From NCBI GenBank assembly GCA_964564015.1, contig CAZLZR010000010.1, positions 1 to 64,000 of the forward strand: a DNA stretch of 64,000 bases, written 5' to 3'. Below, piece by piece: positions 1 to 8,352 of this stretch (positions are counted from its first letter, which is position 1; the number at the start of each line of letters is the position of its first letter). Source of the DNA: Acetivibrio sp964564015. GTDB lineage: Bacteria > Bacillota > Clostridia > Acetivibrionales > Acetivibrionaceae. Both the position numbers and the translations under genes were made by a program. The notes below the pieces were generated by a model that searched no databases, was not told the origin of the DNA, and worked only from the letters and a program-made list of their open reading frames with translations.

Positions 1-49
1 AAGTTTTATGAGGGACAATATTCTAAAACAGCGTAATGATGGGAGCAAA

Positions 50-112
50 TTTTTGTGTTGGTATATAATGGGATTTCGCTACGCTCCATTCCATTATATA
101 CCAACACAAAAA
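50..112. repeat. Perfect inverted repeat at the 5' end of the VWA gene
   Basis: Two 22-base arms (50-71 and 91-112) are exact reverse complements around a 19-base loop that contains TTTCGCTACGCTC. The same TTTCGCTACGCT string recurs at 10667-10678 in another hairpin-rich spacer. The arms lie inside the first codons of the reading frame beginning at 55, so the repeat appears to have replaced or interrupted the original 5' end of that gene. It could be a REP-like element, a deletion scar or an assembly artefact; the sequence alone cannot decide. Confidence 0.8.
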
Positions 113-1923
113 CCACAAATTATTCGAGAAAAATGTGTCAAGTAATATTGACAAGATCAGATGAAGAACCCGCACAGGAAGCGCTCTTCATGGAAGGGTC
201 TGAAGGATATGTATATGGTAATATACATTCAAATAATAATTTAAAGGTACAATACGGAAAAATAAGGATTTTTGCTGAGAGTACTATAGGTGACTGCAGA
301 ACAAATGAAGTTAGTGCTGTTAATGGAAGGGTTGAAGCATCGGGGCCAACCATAACATGGCCGTATTTTACTTTATCGAATTCCGTTATTCAGGTTCCCA
401 ATTCTCCAAAAGTTAAGTTTCCTGATATAAGCAGTTCCATAAAAAGTGATCCTGGAACAGTAATATATGATAGTTCTAAAACCTTTACCGGTGGAAGTAC
501 TGTCTTTAATAATTCAATTTACGTTAACGGAGATCTTGAGATACTAACCAGTAATGTAACTGCAAATGGCTTGATAGCTGCAAGAGGTAATATACGTATA
601 GCTACAACACAGTCATCATTGAATAGTCCGCTTTGTGTGTACTCCGAATCAGGAAACATAACTTTAGCTAATGAAGTTGGAAGTTTTACCGGGGTAATTA
701 TTGCTCCGAACGGAACAGTAAGAATAGAGGCGACTACTCCTACCGTAAAAGGCAGGATCGTGGCAAAAAAAGTTGATCTTCGTTCCAGTATAGTGACTGT
801 TGACCCCAGAGGGACAAACAGTTACATTATACCTATCTTAAAACACATTGAAAAGGAGACGCGTTTATATAAGGAAAAACAAATTGTTAAGAGCTTTATT
901 GACAGTTATGCAGGTGATTCAAAAACAAAAGTAGGGGTTGTAAGCTACGCGGAAAAAGCTGAAGTTGTAAGTGGTTTGACTGAAATGACAAATAGTGCCG
1001 CTGTAAATACGATGAAGTCGCGTATTGATGCCCTGAACCCAAGCAGTGAGGTTATATCAAATCCTGACGGATCTTACAAGAGGTCGAGGCGAAATATCGG
1101 AGATGCCTTGAGAAGAGCACATTATATGTTGAAAAACTCTACAGACCCATGTGCAGGAAAATATATAATTGTATTAGCGGATGAAATATCCAATGTATGG
1201 ACTTGCAACAGCTTAACGGATCCTAACTATAAAATAAGTGATGGAGATTCTCCTCATGAAGGCTGGGACAGTATTAGCAGTGCAAAAGGTTATGGAACTA
1301 CAATAGGTTCTGAATTAATACAAAACAGTGGGTATAAGCCGTTTTTTGTTGCACTTCCGGGATTAGCTTTATCCTCTGACAGAACAACTGTGGAATCGCA
1401 GTTGACAGAAATTGCAGGAGCTAGTGGGGCTACTACGACACCTGATGGTAGATTGTTTTATAATGTTTCGATGGAGGCTCAATTAAGTAGCGCTTTTAAC
1501 AGTATTAAAACCCATATACCTGATGCTGTAGAGTATCCGGATGAACTTCCATTCCAGTCTATGAGTTTTTCGCAAGTCTTTCCAAAAGGTGTGAAGGTTT
1601 TGTCTGCCCAGTACGGTGCCAGTTATCTGACGACTTCATATGATGGTCAGAGGTACACTGTGTCAGGAAATTTAAGTGGTGTCAAACTGATTAAAAATCC
1701 ATTTACAGGAATGTACCAGCTTGCAACTATTCCTAATATTACTATAAAAGTAAGATATACTTCATTTGGCGAAATGGGTGGAGTTTGGAACAATGGTATT
1801 TTGGATTCAAGTATAACAATTGATGGAGGTACTGTTAACTATAGGGATTATTTTGGTAATAATGCATCGGTTGTCGGGTCGGGTTATACTATCGGACTGC
1901 AATACTATGCAGATATAAGTTAG
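55..1923 (+). CDS. VWA-like surface/secreted protein, 5' end disrupted
   Basis: The open frame of 622 residues starts at a GTG inside the hairpin; the first natural-looking ATG is at 129. Residues 1-260 are a repetitive, beta-rich region with many Asn, Ser and Thr. Residues about 265-480 resemble a von Willebrand A fold: KVGVVSYAEKAEV fits beta-2, RRNIGDALRRAH fits the second metal-site motif and KYIIVLADE the third. The expected DxSxS loop of the metal site is missing, so metal binding is doubtful. No signal peptide or membrane anchor remains. In another frame, positions 8-49 encode MRDNILKQRNDGS, which looks like the charged start of a membrane-anchored protein, so the gene is probably a truncated or decayed copy. 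The function of this family is unknown to me. Confidence 0.55.
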   Translation: MLVYNGISLRSIPLYTNTKTTNYSRKMCQVILTRSDEEPAQEALFMEGSEGYVYGNIHSNNNLKVQYGKIRIFAESTIGDCRTNEVSAVNGRVEASGPTITWPYFTLSNSVIQVPNSPKVKFPDISSSIKSDPGTVIYDSSKTFTGGSTVFNNSIYVNGDLEILTSNVTANGLIAARGNIRIATTQSSLNSPLCVYSESGNITLANEVGSFTGVIIAPNGTVRIEATTPTVKGRIVAKKVDLRSSIVTVDPRGTNSYIIPILKHIEKETRLYKEKQIVKSFIDSYAGDSKTKVGVVSYAEKAEVVSGLTEMTNSAAVNTMKSRIDALNPSSEVISNPDGSYKRSRRNIGDALRRAHYMLKNSTDPCAGKYIIVLADEISNVWTCNSLTDPNYKISDGDSPHEGWDSISSAKGYGTTIGSELIQNSGYKPFFVALPGLALSSDRTTVESQLTEIAGASGATTTPDGRLFYNVSMEAQLSSAFNSIKTHIPDAVEYPDELPFQSMSFSQVFPKGVKVLSAQYGASYLTTSYDGQRYTVSGNLSGVKLIKNPFTGMYQLATIPNITIKVRYTSFGEMGGVWNNGILDSSITIDGGTVNYRDYFGNNASVVGSGYTIGLQYYADIS

Positions 1924-1985
1924 TTGCTGATAATAGAGTTAAATGTTTGTACTCCATTAAAACTTAATATTAAAGATTTCATAAA

Positions 1986-2032
1986 AAACTGCACTATGAT
2001 TTTTAGATCCATGCAATCATAGTGTGGTTTTT
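1986..2032 (+). terminator. Intrinsic terminator after the VWA gene
   Basis: CACTATGAT (1992-2000) pairs with ATCATAGTG (2016-2024), followed by GTGGTTTTT. It lies 60 bases after the stop codon. Confidence 0.7.
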
Positions 2033-2117
2033 ACAGTTTTTGGAGTTGGCAGCTTTTGATTAACCTGCTTTACATCGCTTTTTTGAAGTACTATAATATT
2101 GCATGGGGTGATAGACA

Positions 2118-2525
2118 TTGCAGATACTTAAAATTAAGACACCATCAAGGACGGCTATGATTGATATAACTTCAGAAATACAGGAATTAGTGAGTAAAAG
2201 CGGAATTAAATCAGGTATTTGCCATATATTTGTTCCGCACACTACAGCTGGACTGACAATTAATGAAAATGCAGATCCTGATGTTGTGGATGACATTCTC
2301 AAAGAGATGAATAGAATAGTTCCGTTTGATGATGGATACAAGCATAGTGAAGGGAATTCAGCGGCTCATATTAAGGCAAGCATGTTTGGATTTTCCCAGC
2401 AGGTTATAGTTGAAAAATCAGAATTGATGCTTGGAAGATGGCAGGGAATATATTTTTGTGAGTTTGATGGCCCTCGAAATCGGGAGATTTATATAAAAGT
2501 TGTTTCTTCAGGTGAAGCACTATAA
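2118..2525 (+). CDS. YjbQ/UPF0047 family protein
   Basis: A 135-residue protein of the YjbQ family, whose members show weak thiamine-phosphate synthase activity and whose true role is unsettled. The family signature is clear: HIFVPHTTAGLTINEN at residues 36-51 with the conserved His41 and Glu50, YKHSEGNSAAHIK at 75-87, and the closing GRWQGIYFCEFDGPR at 106-120. Length matches the family. Translation starts at TTG behind GGGGTG. It sits between the terminator of the VWA gene and a PilZ gene that begins 22 bases downstream, so the two may be co-transcribed; no thiamine gene is nearby. Confidence 0.9.
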   Translation: MQILKIKTPSRTAMIDITSEIQELVSKSGIKSGICHIFVPHTTAGLTINENADPDVVDDILKEMNRIVPFDDGYKHSEGNSAAHIKASMFGFSQQVIVEKSELMLGRWQGIYFCEFDGPRNREIYIKVVSSGEAL

Positions 2526-2547
2526 TTCTGATAACAGGAGGTTCTTT

Positions 2548-3165
2548 ATGAATCTTATAAAGAACGGAGATATTGTTTCAGTTCGCCATTATTCAGGAGT
2601 TAACCCTTTCAAGAGTATTGTAGTTGATTCGGATGGAGACCGTGTGAAGATTAAACTTACCAAGGACTTTGCAATAATGAACTTTCTTGAAGGAGACCCT
2701 GTAGTTATAGGGGTGGAATCACAAGGTAACGTTAAGATTTTTGGGTGTAAAATAGTAGAAATAAATGTTAAAGATGGAATTATTGAAGTGAATGTAGACA
2801 AGATTGACTCAGAAGCAGAGCAGAGGAGACATGAACGATTTCCGGTATCTTTATATGCGGACGTTCGTGTTAAGATGGATAAAAAGAAGCATTTGGCTGC
2901 AATTAAGGATATTAGTTACTATGGGATGCTCATATTCAGCAAATCGGAGTTTTCAGTCGGGGAAGAGTTAGAACTGGATATTTACATGGAAAAAAATATG
3001 CTGTTCTTAAAGTGTGAGGTTATGAGAAAAGTTCCAGGTAATGTATATAATAAGTATGGGCTCAGAATAATTTATCGAGATGTAAATTCTATGAATTTCG
3101 TCAAAGAGTATTTAAAAAGGCTGAAAGAAGCCCAGGAAGAGACTATAAAGAAGATGAAAGAATAG
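2548..3165 (+). CDS. YcgR-like PilZ protein (c-di-GMP effector), paralogue 1
   Basis: A 205-residue cytosolic protein with an N-terminal YcgR-type beta domain (about 1-88) and a PilZ domain (about 92-200). The c-di-GMP motifs are intact: RxxxR at Arg93-Arg97 (RRHERF) and DxSxxG at 121-126 (DISYYG). In this family ligand binding usually brakes flagellar motility or controls surface polymers; no motility gene is adjacent. I chose ATG 2548 because AACAGGAGG lies 6-8 bases upstream; a longer in-frame start at 2500 overlaps the previous gene. A paralogue with the same architecture is encoded on the other strand at 7441-8064, on the far side of the riboflavin operon. Confidence 0.9.
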   Translation: MNLIKNGDIVSVRHYSGVNPFKSIVVDSDGDRVKIKLTKDFAIMNFLEGDPVVIGVESQGNVKIFGCKIVEINVKDGIIEVNVDKIDSEAEQRRHERFPVSLYADVRVKMDKKKHLAAIKDISYYGMLIFSKSEFSVGEELELDIYMEKNMLFLKCEVMRKVPGNVYNKYGLRIIYRDVNSMNFVKEYLKRLKEAQEETIKKMKE

Positions 3166-3176
3166 TAATCTTATAA

Positions 3177-3205
3177 TTGACATTAACTATATGTTGTGGT
3201 ATATT
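3177..3205 (+). promoter_or_regulatory. Sigma-A promoter of the riboflavin operon
   Basis: TTGACA (3177-3182), a 17-base spacer and TATATT (3200-3205) lie about 30 bases before the FMN aptamer. Confidence 0.8.
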
Positions 3206-3237
3206 TGTGTAAATTAAATATTGAGCTACATATTATT

Positions 3238-3391
3238 TATCTTCAGGGACAGGTGAGAATCCTTACCGGCGGTAGGCAGCTTAAGAAACTGCAAGCCCGC
3301 GAGCCGTTATGGCAGATCCGGTCAAATTCCGGGGCCGACAGTATAGCGTGTTTGATTAATGATTTAAACACGGAAGTCTGGATGAAAGAAG
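3238..3391 (+). promoter_or_regulatory. FMN riboswitch (RFN element)
   Basis: All hallmark segments of the FMN aptamer are present in order: CAGGGACAGGTGAGAATCC, ACCGGCGGTAGGCAG, AAGCCCGCGAGCC, GGCAGATCCGGT followed by ATTCCGGGGCCGACAGT, and finally AGTCTGGATGAAAGAAGA. The variable P3-P4 arm holds TTTGATTAATGATTTAAAC. It precedes ribD by about 185 bases with a terminator between them, so FMN binding should stop transcription of the riboflavin synthesis operon. Confidence 0.96.
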
Positions 3392-3443
3392 ATGGGTTAT
3401 TGTTCGGTGTATGGATGATATTCGTCATATGAATGGTAGTATA

Positions 3444-3475
3444 TCCCTGGGAGATTCTGAACCTAGGGGTTTTTT
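3444..3475 (+). terminator. FMN riboswitch expression-platform terminator
   Basis: CCCTGGG (3445-3451) pairs with CCTAGGG (3462-3468), followed by a run of T. It lies between the aptamer and ribD, as expected for transcriptional attenuation. Confidence 0.8.
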
Positions 3476-3520
3476 GCGTTCAGGGAATCATTGGGTTCCT
3501 CTCGCATACGAATTTTCTTA
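3475..3520. repeat. Partial relative of the 10.7-kb hairpin repeat
   Basis: AGGGAATCATTGGGTTCC and ACGAATTTTCTT correspond in order to AGGGAACCATAGGGTTCC and GCGAATTTTCTTG at 10722-10780; the intervening CAAGAAAATTCG arm is missing here. It fills the spacer between the riboswitch terminator and ribD. Confidence 0.5.
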
Positions 3521-3576
3521 AAATGTTGCACCGGAGTTTGAAAGTTATAATAAATTCTAATGTAAATGGTGATTAA

Positions 3577-4686
3577 ATGAATACACATGATTATTATATG
3601 GGAAGAGCTATTGAACTTGCAAAAAAAGGGTGGGGAAGGACAAATCCGAATCCTTTGGTTGGAGCAGTAATAGTGAAGGGTGACAGAGTTATATCCGAAG
3701 GGTTTCATGAAGTTGTTGGCTGCGCCCATGCCGAAGTTGCCGCATTTAATAACGCTACCGAGGATGTGGCAGGCGGAACGCTTTATGTGAATCTTGAACC
3801 TTGTTCACATTATGGAAGGACGCCGCCTTGTGCAAAGGCGATAATTGAAGCAAAAATAAAAAAAGTAGTGGTGGCAATGATTGATCCTAATCCTAAAGTT
3901 TCGGGGAAAGGGATACAAATGCTTAGGAGTGCTGGTATAGAGGTCGAGGTGGGAGTGCTTGAGGAGGAAGCTAAAAAACTCAATGAGATATTTATTAATT
4001 ATGTGGTAAATAAAAAGCCTTTTGTAATTTTGAAAGCTGCAATGACTCTCGACGGAAAGATAGCATCAGTTACAGGAGATTCAAAATGGGTGACTTCAGA
4101 GGCCTCAAGGGCTTATGTTCACATTGTCAGAGACAGGGTTGCAGCTATAATGGTTGGAATAAATACAGTGCTAAAAGATAATCCTATGCTTACTACAAGG
4201 TTAAATGGCAATGTGGGAAATGACCCGGTGAGGATAGTTGTAGACAGCAAAGGGATTATTCCTGAAGATAGCAAGGTTTTGTGTGCAAACTCAAAAGCAG
4301 GTGTTATTCTGGCAACCACTTCAAATATACCTGCGGATAAAGAAATGTATCTGGTGGGTAATGGGGTGAAAGTGGTTAAAGCTGACGGTTCGGATGGACG
4401 AGTTGATCTTGTAAAATTGATGGAGGAGCTTTATAAGCTCGAGATAGACAGTATTCTTCTGGAAGGCGGAGGAACTTTGAATGCAGAAGCGCTTAATGCT
4501 GGAATTGTTGACAAGGTTATGTTTTTTATTGCTCCTAAAATATTAGGAGGAAAGGATGCTTTGACACCTGTAGAAGGAAGTGGTATAAATTTAATGAACG
4601 ATGCAGTAAAAATCAAAGATGTTTCAGTATCACGATTTGGGGAAGATATACTTATTGAGGGTTATGCAACAGAGCAATCGGGTTGA
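3577..4686 (+). CDS. ribD: Bifunctional riboflavin deaminase/reductase
   Basis: RibD (369 residues, normal length) performs steps 2 and 3 of riboflavin synthesis: deamination of the pyrimidine and NADPH-dependent reduction of the ribose. The N-terminal cytidine-deaminase-like domain (about 1-145) carries the zinc ligands HAE at 51-53 and PCSHYGRTPPC at 75-85. The C-terminal reductase domain (about 147-369) includes KAAMTLDGKIA and the closing LLEGGGTLNAEAL. Start is ATG behind a weak GGTGA. It is first in ribD-ribE-ribBA-ribH and is controlled by the FMN riboswitch upstream. Confidence 0.97.
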   Translation: MNTHDYYMGRAIELAKKGWGRTNPNPLVGAVIVKGDRVISEGFHEVVGCAHAEVAAFNNATEDVAGGTLYVNLEPCSHYGRTPPCAKAIIEAKIKKVVVAMIDPNPKVSGKGIQMLRSAGIEVEVGVLEEEAKKLNEIFINYVVNKKPFVILKAAMTLDGKIASVTGDSKWVTSEASRAYVHIVRDRVAAIMVGINTVLKDNPMLTTRLNGNVGNDPVRIVVDSKGIIPEDSKVLCANSKAGVILATTSNIPADKEMYLVGNGVKVVKADGSDGRVDLVKLMEELYKLEIDSILLEGGGTLNAEALNAGIVDKVMFFIAPKILGGKDALTPVEGSGINLMNDAVKIKDVSVSRFGEDILIEGYATEQSG

Positions 4687-4770
4687 TTTGCAAAGGTTAT
4701 GAGTTGATAAATGAGATTTTACATAATGCCAGGATTGGTTAAGTGATTTTATAAGTCCAAGGAGTGAGTT

Positions 4771-5427
4771 ATGTTTACAGGCATAGTTGAAGAAATTGGG
4801 AGTATAAGAGGTATTGTTCAAGGAAGCAAGTCTATAAAACTTACAATTCATTGCAAGAAAATAATAGATGATATTAAATTGGGTGATAGTATTGCTGTAA
4901 ATGGTATATGTCTTACAGCAACGCATATAGGGAAAGATGAGTTTACAGCTGATGTAATGCCTGAGACAATGAGGAAGACCGGGTTGGGAAGTCTTAAGAT
5001 AGGATCCGGTGTTAATCTTGAGCGAGCGCTGAAGCTTTCTGACCGATTAGGTGGTCACATAGTGAGCGGACATATCGATGGAACCGGCGTTATAGTTGGT
5101 AAATCAGCAGAGGATAATGCAATGTGGTTGACAGTAGAAGCTGATGCTCATATTTTGAGATATATTGTTATGAAAGGTTCTGTTGCACTTGATGGCACAA
5201 GTCTTACGGTAGCTCATATAGACGAAAAATGTTTTAAGGTCTCACTTATACCGTTAACAGCAGGTGAGACAACTTTAGGTTCTAAGGAAATAGGAAGCAG
5301 GATAAATATTGAATGTGATATGATTGGAAAATATGTTGAAAAGCTATTTTTTAGCAATTTGCCGGAGGGAAATAGCAAATCCGAAAGGATATCGCTTGAT
5401 TTTCTCATGGAAAATGGATTTGCATAA
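4771..5427 (+). CDS. ribE: Riboflavin synthase alpha chain
   Basis: A 218-residue riboflavin synthase that dismutates two lumazines into riboflavin. It begins with the diagnostic MFTGIVEEIG and contains two tandem lumazine-binding domains (about 1-97 and 98-200), each with an ERAL or INIE type strand and the SGHIDGTG segment at about 99-106. It starts at ATG behind AAGGAGTG, 84 bases after ribD and 51 bases before ribBA. It follows the order expected for a Firmicutes rib operon and shares its FMN control. Confidence 0.97.
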   Translation: MFTGIVEEIGSIRGIVQGSKSIKLTIHCKKIIDDIKLGDSIAVNGICLTATHIGKDEFTADVMPETMRKTGLGSLKIGSGVNLERALKLSDRLGGHIVSGHIDGTGVIVGKSAEDNAMWLTVEADAHILRYIVMKGSVALDGTSLTVAHIDEKCFKVSLIPLTAGETTLGSKEIGSRINIECDMIGKYVEKLFFSNLPEGNSKSERISLDFLMENGFA

Positions 5428-5478
5428 TTTTGTTAATCAGTATTAGTTAATAGAAAATAAGATTATGGAGGTGTCGTT

Positions 5479-6690
5479 ATGAAGTTTGATACTATAGAAG
5501 CTGCCATTGAGGAAATCAGAAAGGGTAGAATGGTAGTTGTAATTGATGATGAGGATAGGGAAAATGAGGGAGACCTCTTGATGGCTGCGGAACTCGTTAC
5601 TCCTGAAAGTATAAATTTTATGGCCAAGTATGGAAGAGGGTTGATTTGTACTCCTATTACTCAATCGAGGGCAAAAGAATTGGGTATCAATATAATGGTG
5701 GAAAAAAATACTGAGCAAATGAAAACGGCTTTTACAATAACCGTAGATCATAAAAAGTCAACAACAGGTATTTCCGCTTTTGAAAGAGCAAATACAATAA
5801 AAGAACTTACAAATCCTGATTCAAAACCGGATGATTTTGTTCGGCCTGGGCATGTGTTCCCGTTGATTGCAAGAGATGGAGGGGTTTTGAAAAGATCGGG
5901 TCATACGGAAGCAGCAGTAGATCTTGCAAGGCTGGCTGGTCTCTTTCCGGCAGGGGTTATATGTGAAATAATGAATGAGGACGGAACAATGGCAAGATCA
6001 CCTCAGTTGATGGAATTTGTAAAAACTCATGGGTTGAAGATAATTACTATAGCCGACCTCATCAGCTATAGAAGGACTACTGAAAAACTTATTGCCAAGG
6101 CTGCTGAGGCAAAGCTGCCTACACAATACGGAGAGTTTAAGATTGTTGCCTTTGAGAATGGGATAAATGGTGAACATCATGTTGCGCTAGTTAAAGGAGA
6201 TGTTGCCAGTGAAAACGATCCGATCCTGGTGAGAGTGCATTCGGAGTGCCTTACCGGAGATGCTTTCCATTCTTTAAGGTGCGACTGTGGTGAACAGCTT
6301 GATGCTGCACTAAGAGAGATAAGCAGGGAAGGCAGGGGTGTTCTCCTATATATGCGCCAGGAAGGCAGGGGAATAGGTCTGGTAAACAAGGTGCGTGCCT
6401 ACGAGCTTCAGGACAAGGGTAAGGACACTGTGGAGGCAAATGTTCTCTTGGGATTTGCACCGGATTTAAGGGATTATGGAATAGGAGCGCAGATATTATA
6501 TGACCTGGGAATCAGAAAGATAAGACTCCTAACCAATAACCCGAAAAAGTTGGTCGGACTTAGCGGGTATGGACTTGAAGTAGTTGAAAGAGTTCCGCTT
6601 CAAATAAAAGAGAATGATGTGAACAGATTTTACCTGCAAACAAAGAAAGAGAAAATGGGACATTTGTTGAATGAATTAACAAAGGATTAA
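5479..6690 (+). CDS. ribBA: DHBP synthase / GTP cyclohydrolase II fusion
   Basis: A 403-residue fusion supplying both starting branches of riboflavin synthesis. Residues 1-200 are 3,4-dihydroxy-2-butanone-4-phosphate synthase, with the acidic DDEDRENEGD (23-32) and RSGHTEAAVDLARL (139-152). Residues about 205-398 are GTP cyclohydrolase II, with the zinc cysteines Cys257, Cys268 and Cys270 in HSECLTGDAFHSLRCDCGE and the RQEGRGIGLVNK loop. The start has AGGTG upstream. It is third in the rib operon; nothing looks degenerate, so both activities are expected. Confidence 0.97.
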   Translation: MKFDTIEAAIEEIRKGRMVVVIDDEDRENEGDLLMAAELVTPESINFMAKYGRGLICTPITQSRAKELGINIMVEKNTEQMKTAFTITVDHKKSTTGISAFERANTIKELTNPDSKPDDFVRPGHVFPLIARDGGVLKRSGHTEAAVDLARLAGLFPAGVICEIMNEDGTMARSPQLMEFVKTHGLKIITIADLISYRRTTEKLIAKAAEAKLPTQYGEFKIVAFENGINGEHHVALVKGDVASENDPILVRVHSECLTGDAFHSLRCDCGEQLDAALREISREGRGVLLYMRQEGRGIGLVNKVRAYELQDKGKDTVEANVLLGFAPDLRDYGIGAQILYDLGIRKIRLLTNNPKKLVGLSGYGLEVVERVPLQIKENDVNRFYLQTKKEKMGHLLNELTKD

Positions 6691-6787
6691 GTTTTTAACT
6701 TTTGTATCAGAGAAAACTCATGAAAGAATAGCATATTTTTACTTTTGTTATTAAAAGAATACTATGAAAATTCAGGAGGAAAATGGA

Positions 6788-7255
6788 ATGGGAATTAAGA
6801 CAAATGAAGGTAAACTTCTTGCAACCGGATTAAAATTCGGTATAGTAGTAGGTCGTTTTAATGAATTTATAGGCAGTAAATTATTGGGAGGAGCCATTGA
6901 CGGTTTGGTAAGACATGGTGCTGAGGAAACAGATATTGAGATTTCATGGGTTCCCGGTGCGTTTGAAATACCTTTGGTGGCTTCAAAAATGGCAGCATCA
7001 AAAAAGTTCGATGCGGTAATTTGTGTGGGAGCGGTAATAAGGGGATCCACACCACATTTTGATTATGTTTCGAGTGAGGTCTCAAAAGGAATAGCAAAAG
7101 TTTCTCTAGATACAGGATTACCTGTAATTTTTGGAGTACTAACGACTGATACTATTGAGCAGGCTATTGAAAGGGCTGGTACAAAGTCAGGAAATAAAGG
7201 ATATGAAGCAGCAGTAACTGCAATAGAAATGGCAAATCTCTTGAAGATGTTATAA
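6788..7255 (+). CDS. ribH: 6,7-dimethyl-8-ribityllumazine synthase
   Basis: A 155-residue lumazine synthase that joins the RibD and RibBA products and normally assembles into a 60-subunit shell around riboflavin synthase. Visible motifs are GRFNEFI (22-28), WVPGAFEIPL (54-63) and GAVIRGSTPHFDYV with catalytic His90. I placed the start at ATG 6788 because GGAGG lies 8 bases upstream and the length then matches the family; an in-frame ATG at 6764 would put that site inside the gene. Last gene of the rib operon, followed by a terminator. Confidence 0.97.
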   Translation: MGIKTNEGKLLATGLKFGIVVGRFNEFIGSKLLGGAIDGLVRHGAEETDIEISWVPGAFEIPLVASKMAASKKFDAVICVGAVIRGSTPHFDYVSSEVSKGIAKVSLDTGLPVIFGVLTTDTIEQAIERAGTKSGNKGYEAAVTAIEMANLLKML

Positions 7256-7277
7256 TTTAATGCTATTATTCTTCTTT

Positions 7278-7332
7278 AAAAAATCAGAGTGTTGCAGCAC
7301 TTGTAAATCAAGTACAGTCACTCTGATTTTTT
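7278..7332 (+). terminator. Terminator of the riboflavin operon
   Basis: AAAAAATCAGAGTG (7278-7291) is exactly complementary to CACTCTGATTTTTT (7319-7332). The flanking A and T runs allow bidirectional use, but the facing minus-strand gene ends 109 bases further on. Confidence 0.85.
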
Positions 7333-7440
7333 GTATAAACAGTAAAATAAAAGTCTTAATGAAAATAGTTGATTTTTATTTAAGGGTTATCTGCGTCTTC
7401 AAATTTTCGAAACAAATAATTAATAGAAGTCTTTAAATGT

Positions 7441-8064
7441 TTATTTTTGCTCTTTAAACTTTCGGATTGATTCTTCCTGTTCCTTTTTAAGGAGTATTAA
7501 ATATTTCTTTAGCAGGTTAGGGGTATGCACATCTGTGTAGACGATCTTAAGCCCATATTCATAGTTGTAGGTGTCTTTTACTTTCCTGATTATAGTTGCC
7601 TTAAGATTGATTGTTACACCTGCACCTGTATGTATTTCAAACTTAAGTTCCTGATACAAAGGAAAGTCAGTTTTTGAAAATACCATCATACCACTATAGC
7701 TGATGTTTTTGACTATGGCAAGATGTTTCTTTTGTGATTCCCCAATTCTTGCCTCAGCATAAAGTGACACAGGAAATCTTACAAAAAGTCTCTTATTTGT
7801 AGTAGTTTCACAGTTGTCGATTTTTATTTCAATGGTATTCTGTTCTTTGTTTAAAGCCAGAATAGTACAACTTGAAATATAAATCTCGCTTTCCAGCTCT
7901 GACCCGAGAACCAAGGGATCTCCCTGAGAGCAATTCAGGAGAGTAATGTCTTCAACGGGTTTAACCAGTAATACTTCATTTTGAGATTCCAGTACCAGAC
8001 TTTTAAATAACTTTGTTCCGGAGAAATGACGAACTGATACAATGTCTCCTGTCTTAATTTCCAT
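7441..8064 (-). CDS. YcgR-like PilZ protein (c-di-GMP effector), paralogue 2
   Basis: A 207-residue paralogue of the protein encoded at 2548-3165, with the same opening (GDIVSVRHFSG), the same two-domain layout and a similar basic C-terminal helix. The PilZ motifs are RxxxR at Arg92-Arg96 (RLFVRF) and NxSxxG at 120-125 (NISYSG), so c-di-GMP binding is expected. The start at 8064 is supported by GGAGTGAT just upstream on this strand; a start 48 bases further out has none. The partner or output cannot be read from the neighbours, which are the riboflavin operon and tRNA genes. Confidence 0.9.
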   Translation of the reverse strand: MEIKTGDIVSVRHFSGTKLFKSLVLESQNEVLLVKPVEDITLLNCSQGDPLVLGSELESEIYISSCTILALNKEQNTIEIKIDNCETTTNKRLFVRFPVSLYAEARIGESQKKHLAIVKNISYSGMMVFSKTDFPLYQELKFEIHTGAGVTINLKATIIRKVKDTYNYEYGLKIVYTDVHTPNLLKKYLILLKKEQEESIRKFKEQK

Positions 8065-8301
8065 TAATATCACTCCATTACTATTATTGAAGTAAAATGC
8101 ATGAAAAGTCATATTTGTACTATTAGGATAAACATAAAAGAGAAAGCTTATATTCTATATAATATATCATAATATCATTTATAACAAGATTAAAAATAAA
8201 AATAAAATATGGAATAAGCGAATAATTTATTTTATTAAAATAATAACACATTGCTGCAAGAGCTGCAAGTAAAATGGAAGAATATACCTTAAAAAAATAC
8301 C
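8065..8301. other. AT-rich spacer before the tRNA genes
   Basis: This spacer of about 240 bases contains the upstream region of the minus-strand PilZ gene. I see no convincing gene. A hydrophobic 61-codon frame on the minus strand has no ribosome binding site and its start overlaps the tRNA promoter. Confidence 0.5.
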
Positions 8302-8330
8302 TTGACAAAGGTTAAATAAGCTTGTATAAT
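8302..8330 (+). promoter_or_regulatory. Strong promoter of the tRNA-Gly pair
   Basis: Consensus TTGACA (8302-8307), a 17-base spacer and consensus TATAAT (8325-8330), 22 bases before the first tRNA. Confidence 0.9.
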
Positions 8331-8352
8331 TACTTTTGCAAATTGTTAATGC

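Noticed and set aside
3196..3432. 78-codon open frame on the plus strand
   Set aside because: It lies entirely over the FMN riboswitch; the frame is a by-product of the aptamer sequence.
8123..8308. Hydrophobic 61-codon frame on the minus strand
   Set aside because: No ribosome binding site, and the start overlaps the -35 of the tRNA promoter; AT-rich DNA readily encodes such hydrophobic frames.
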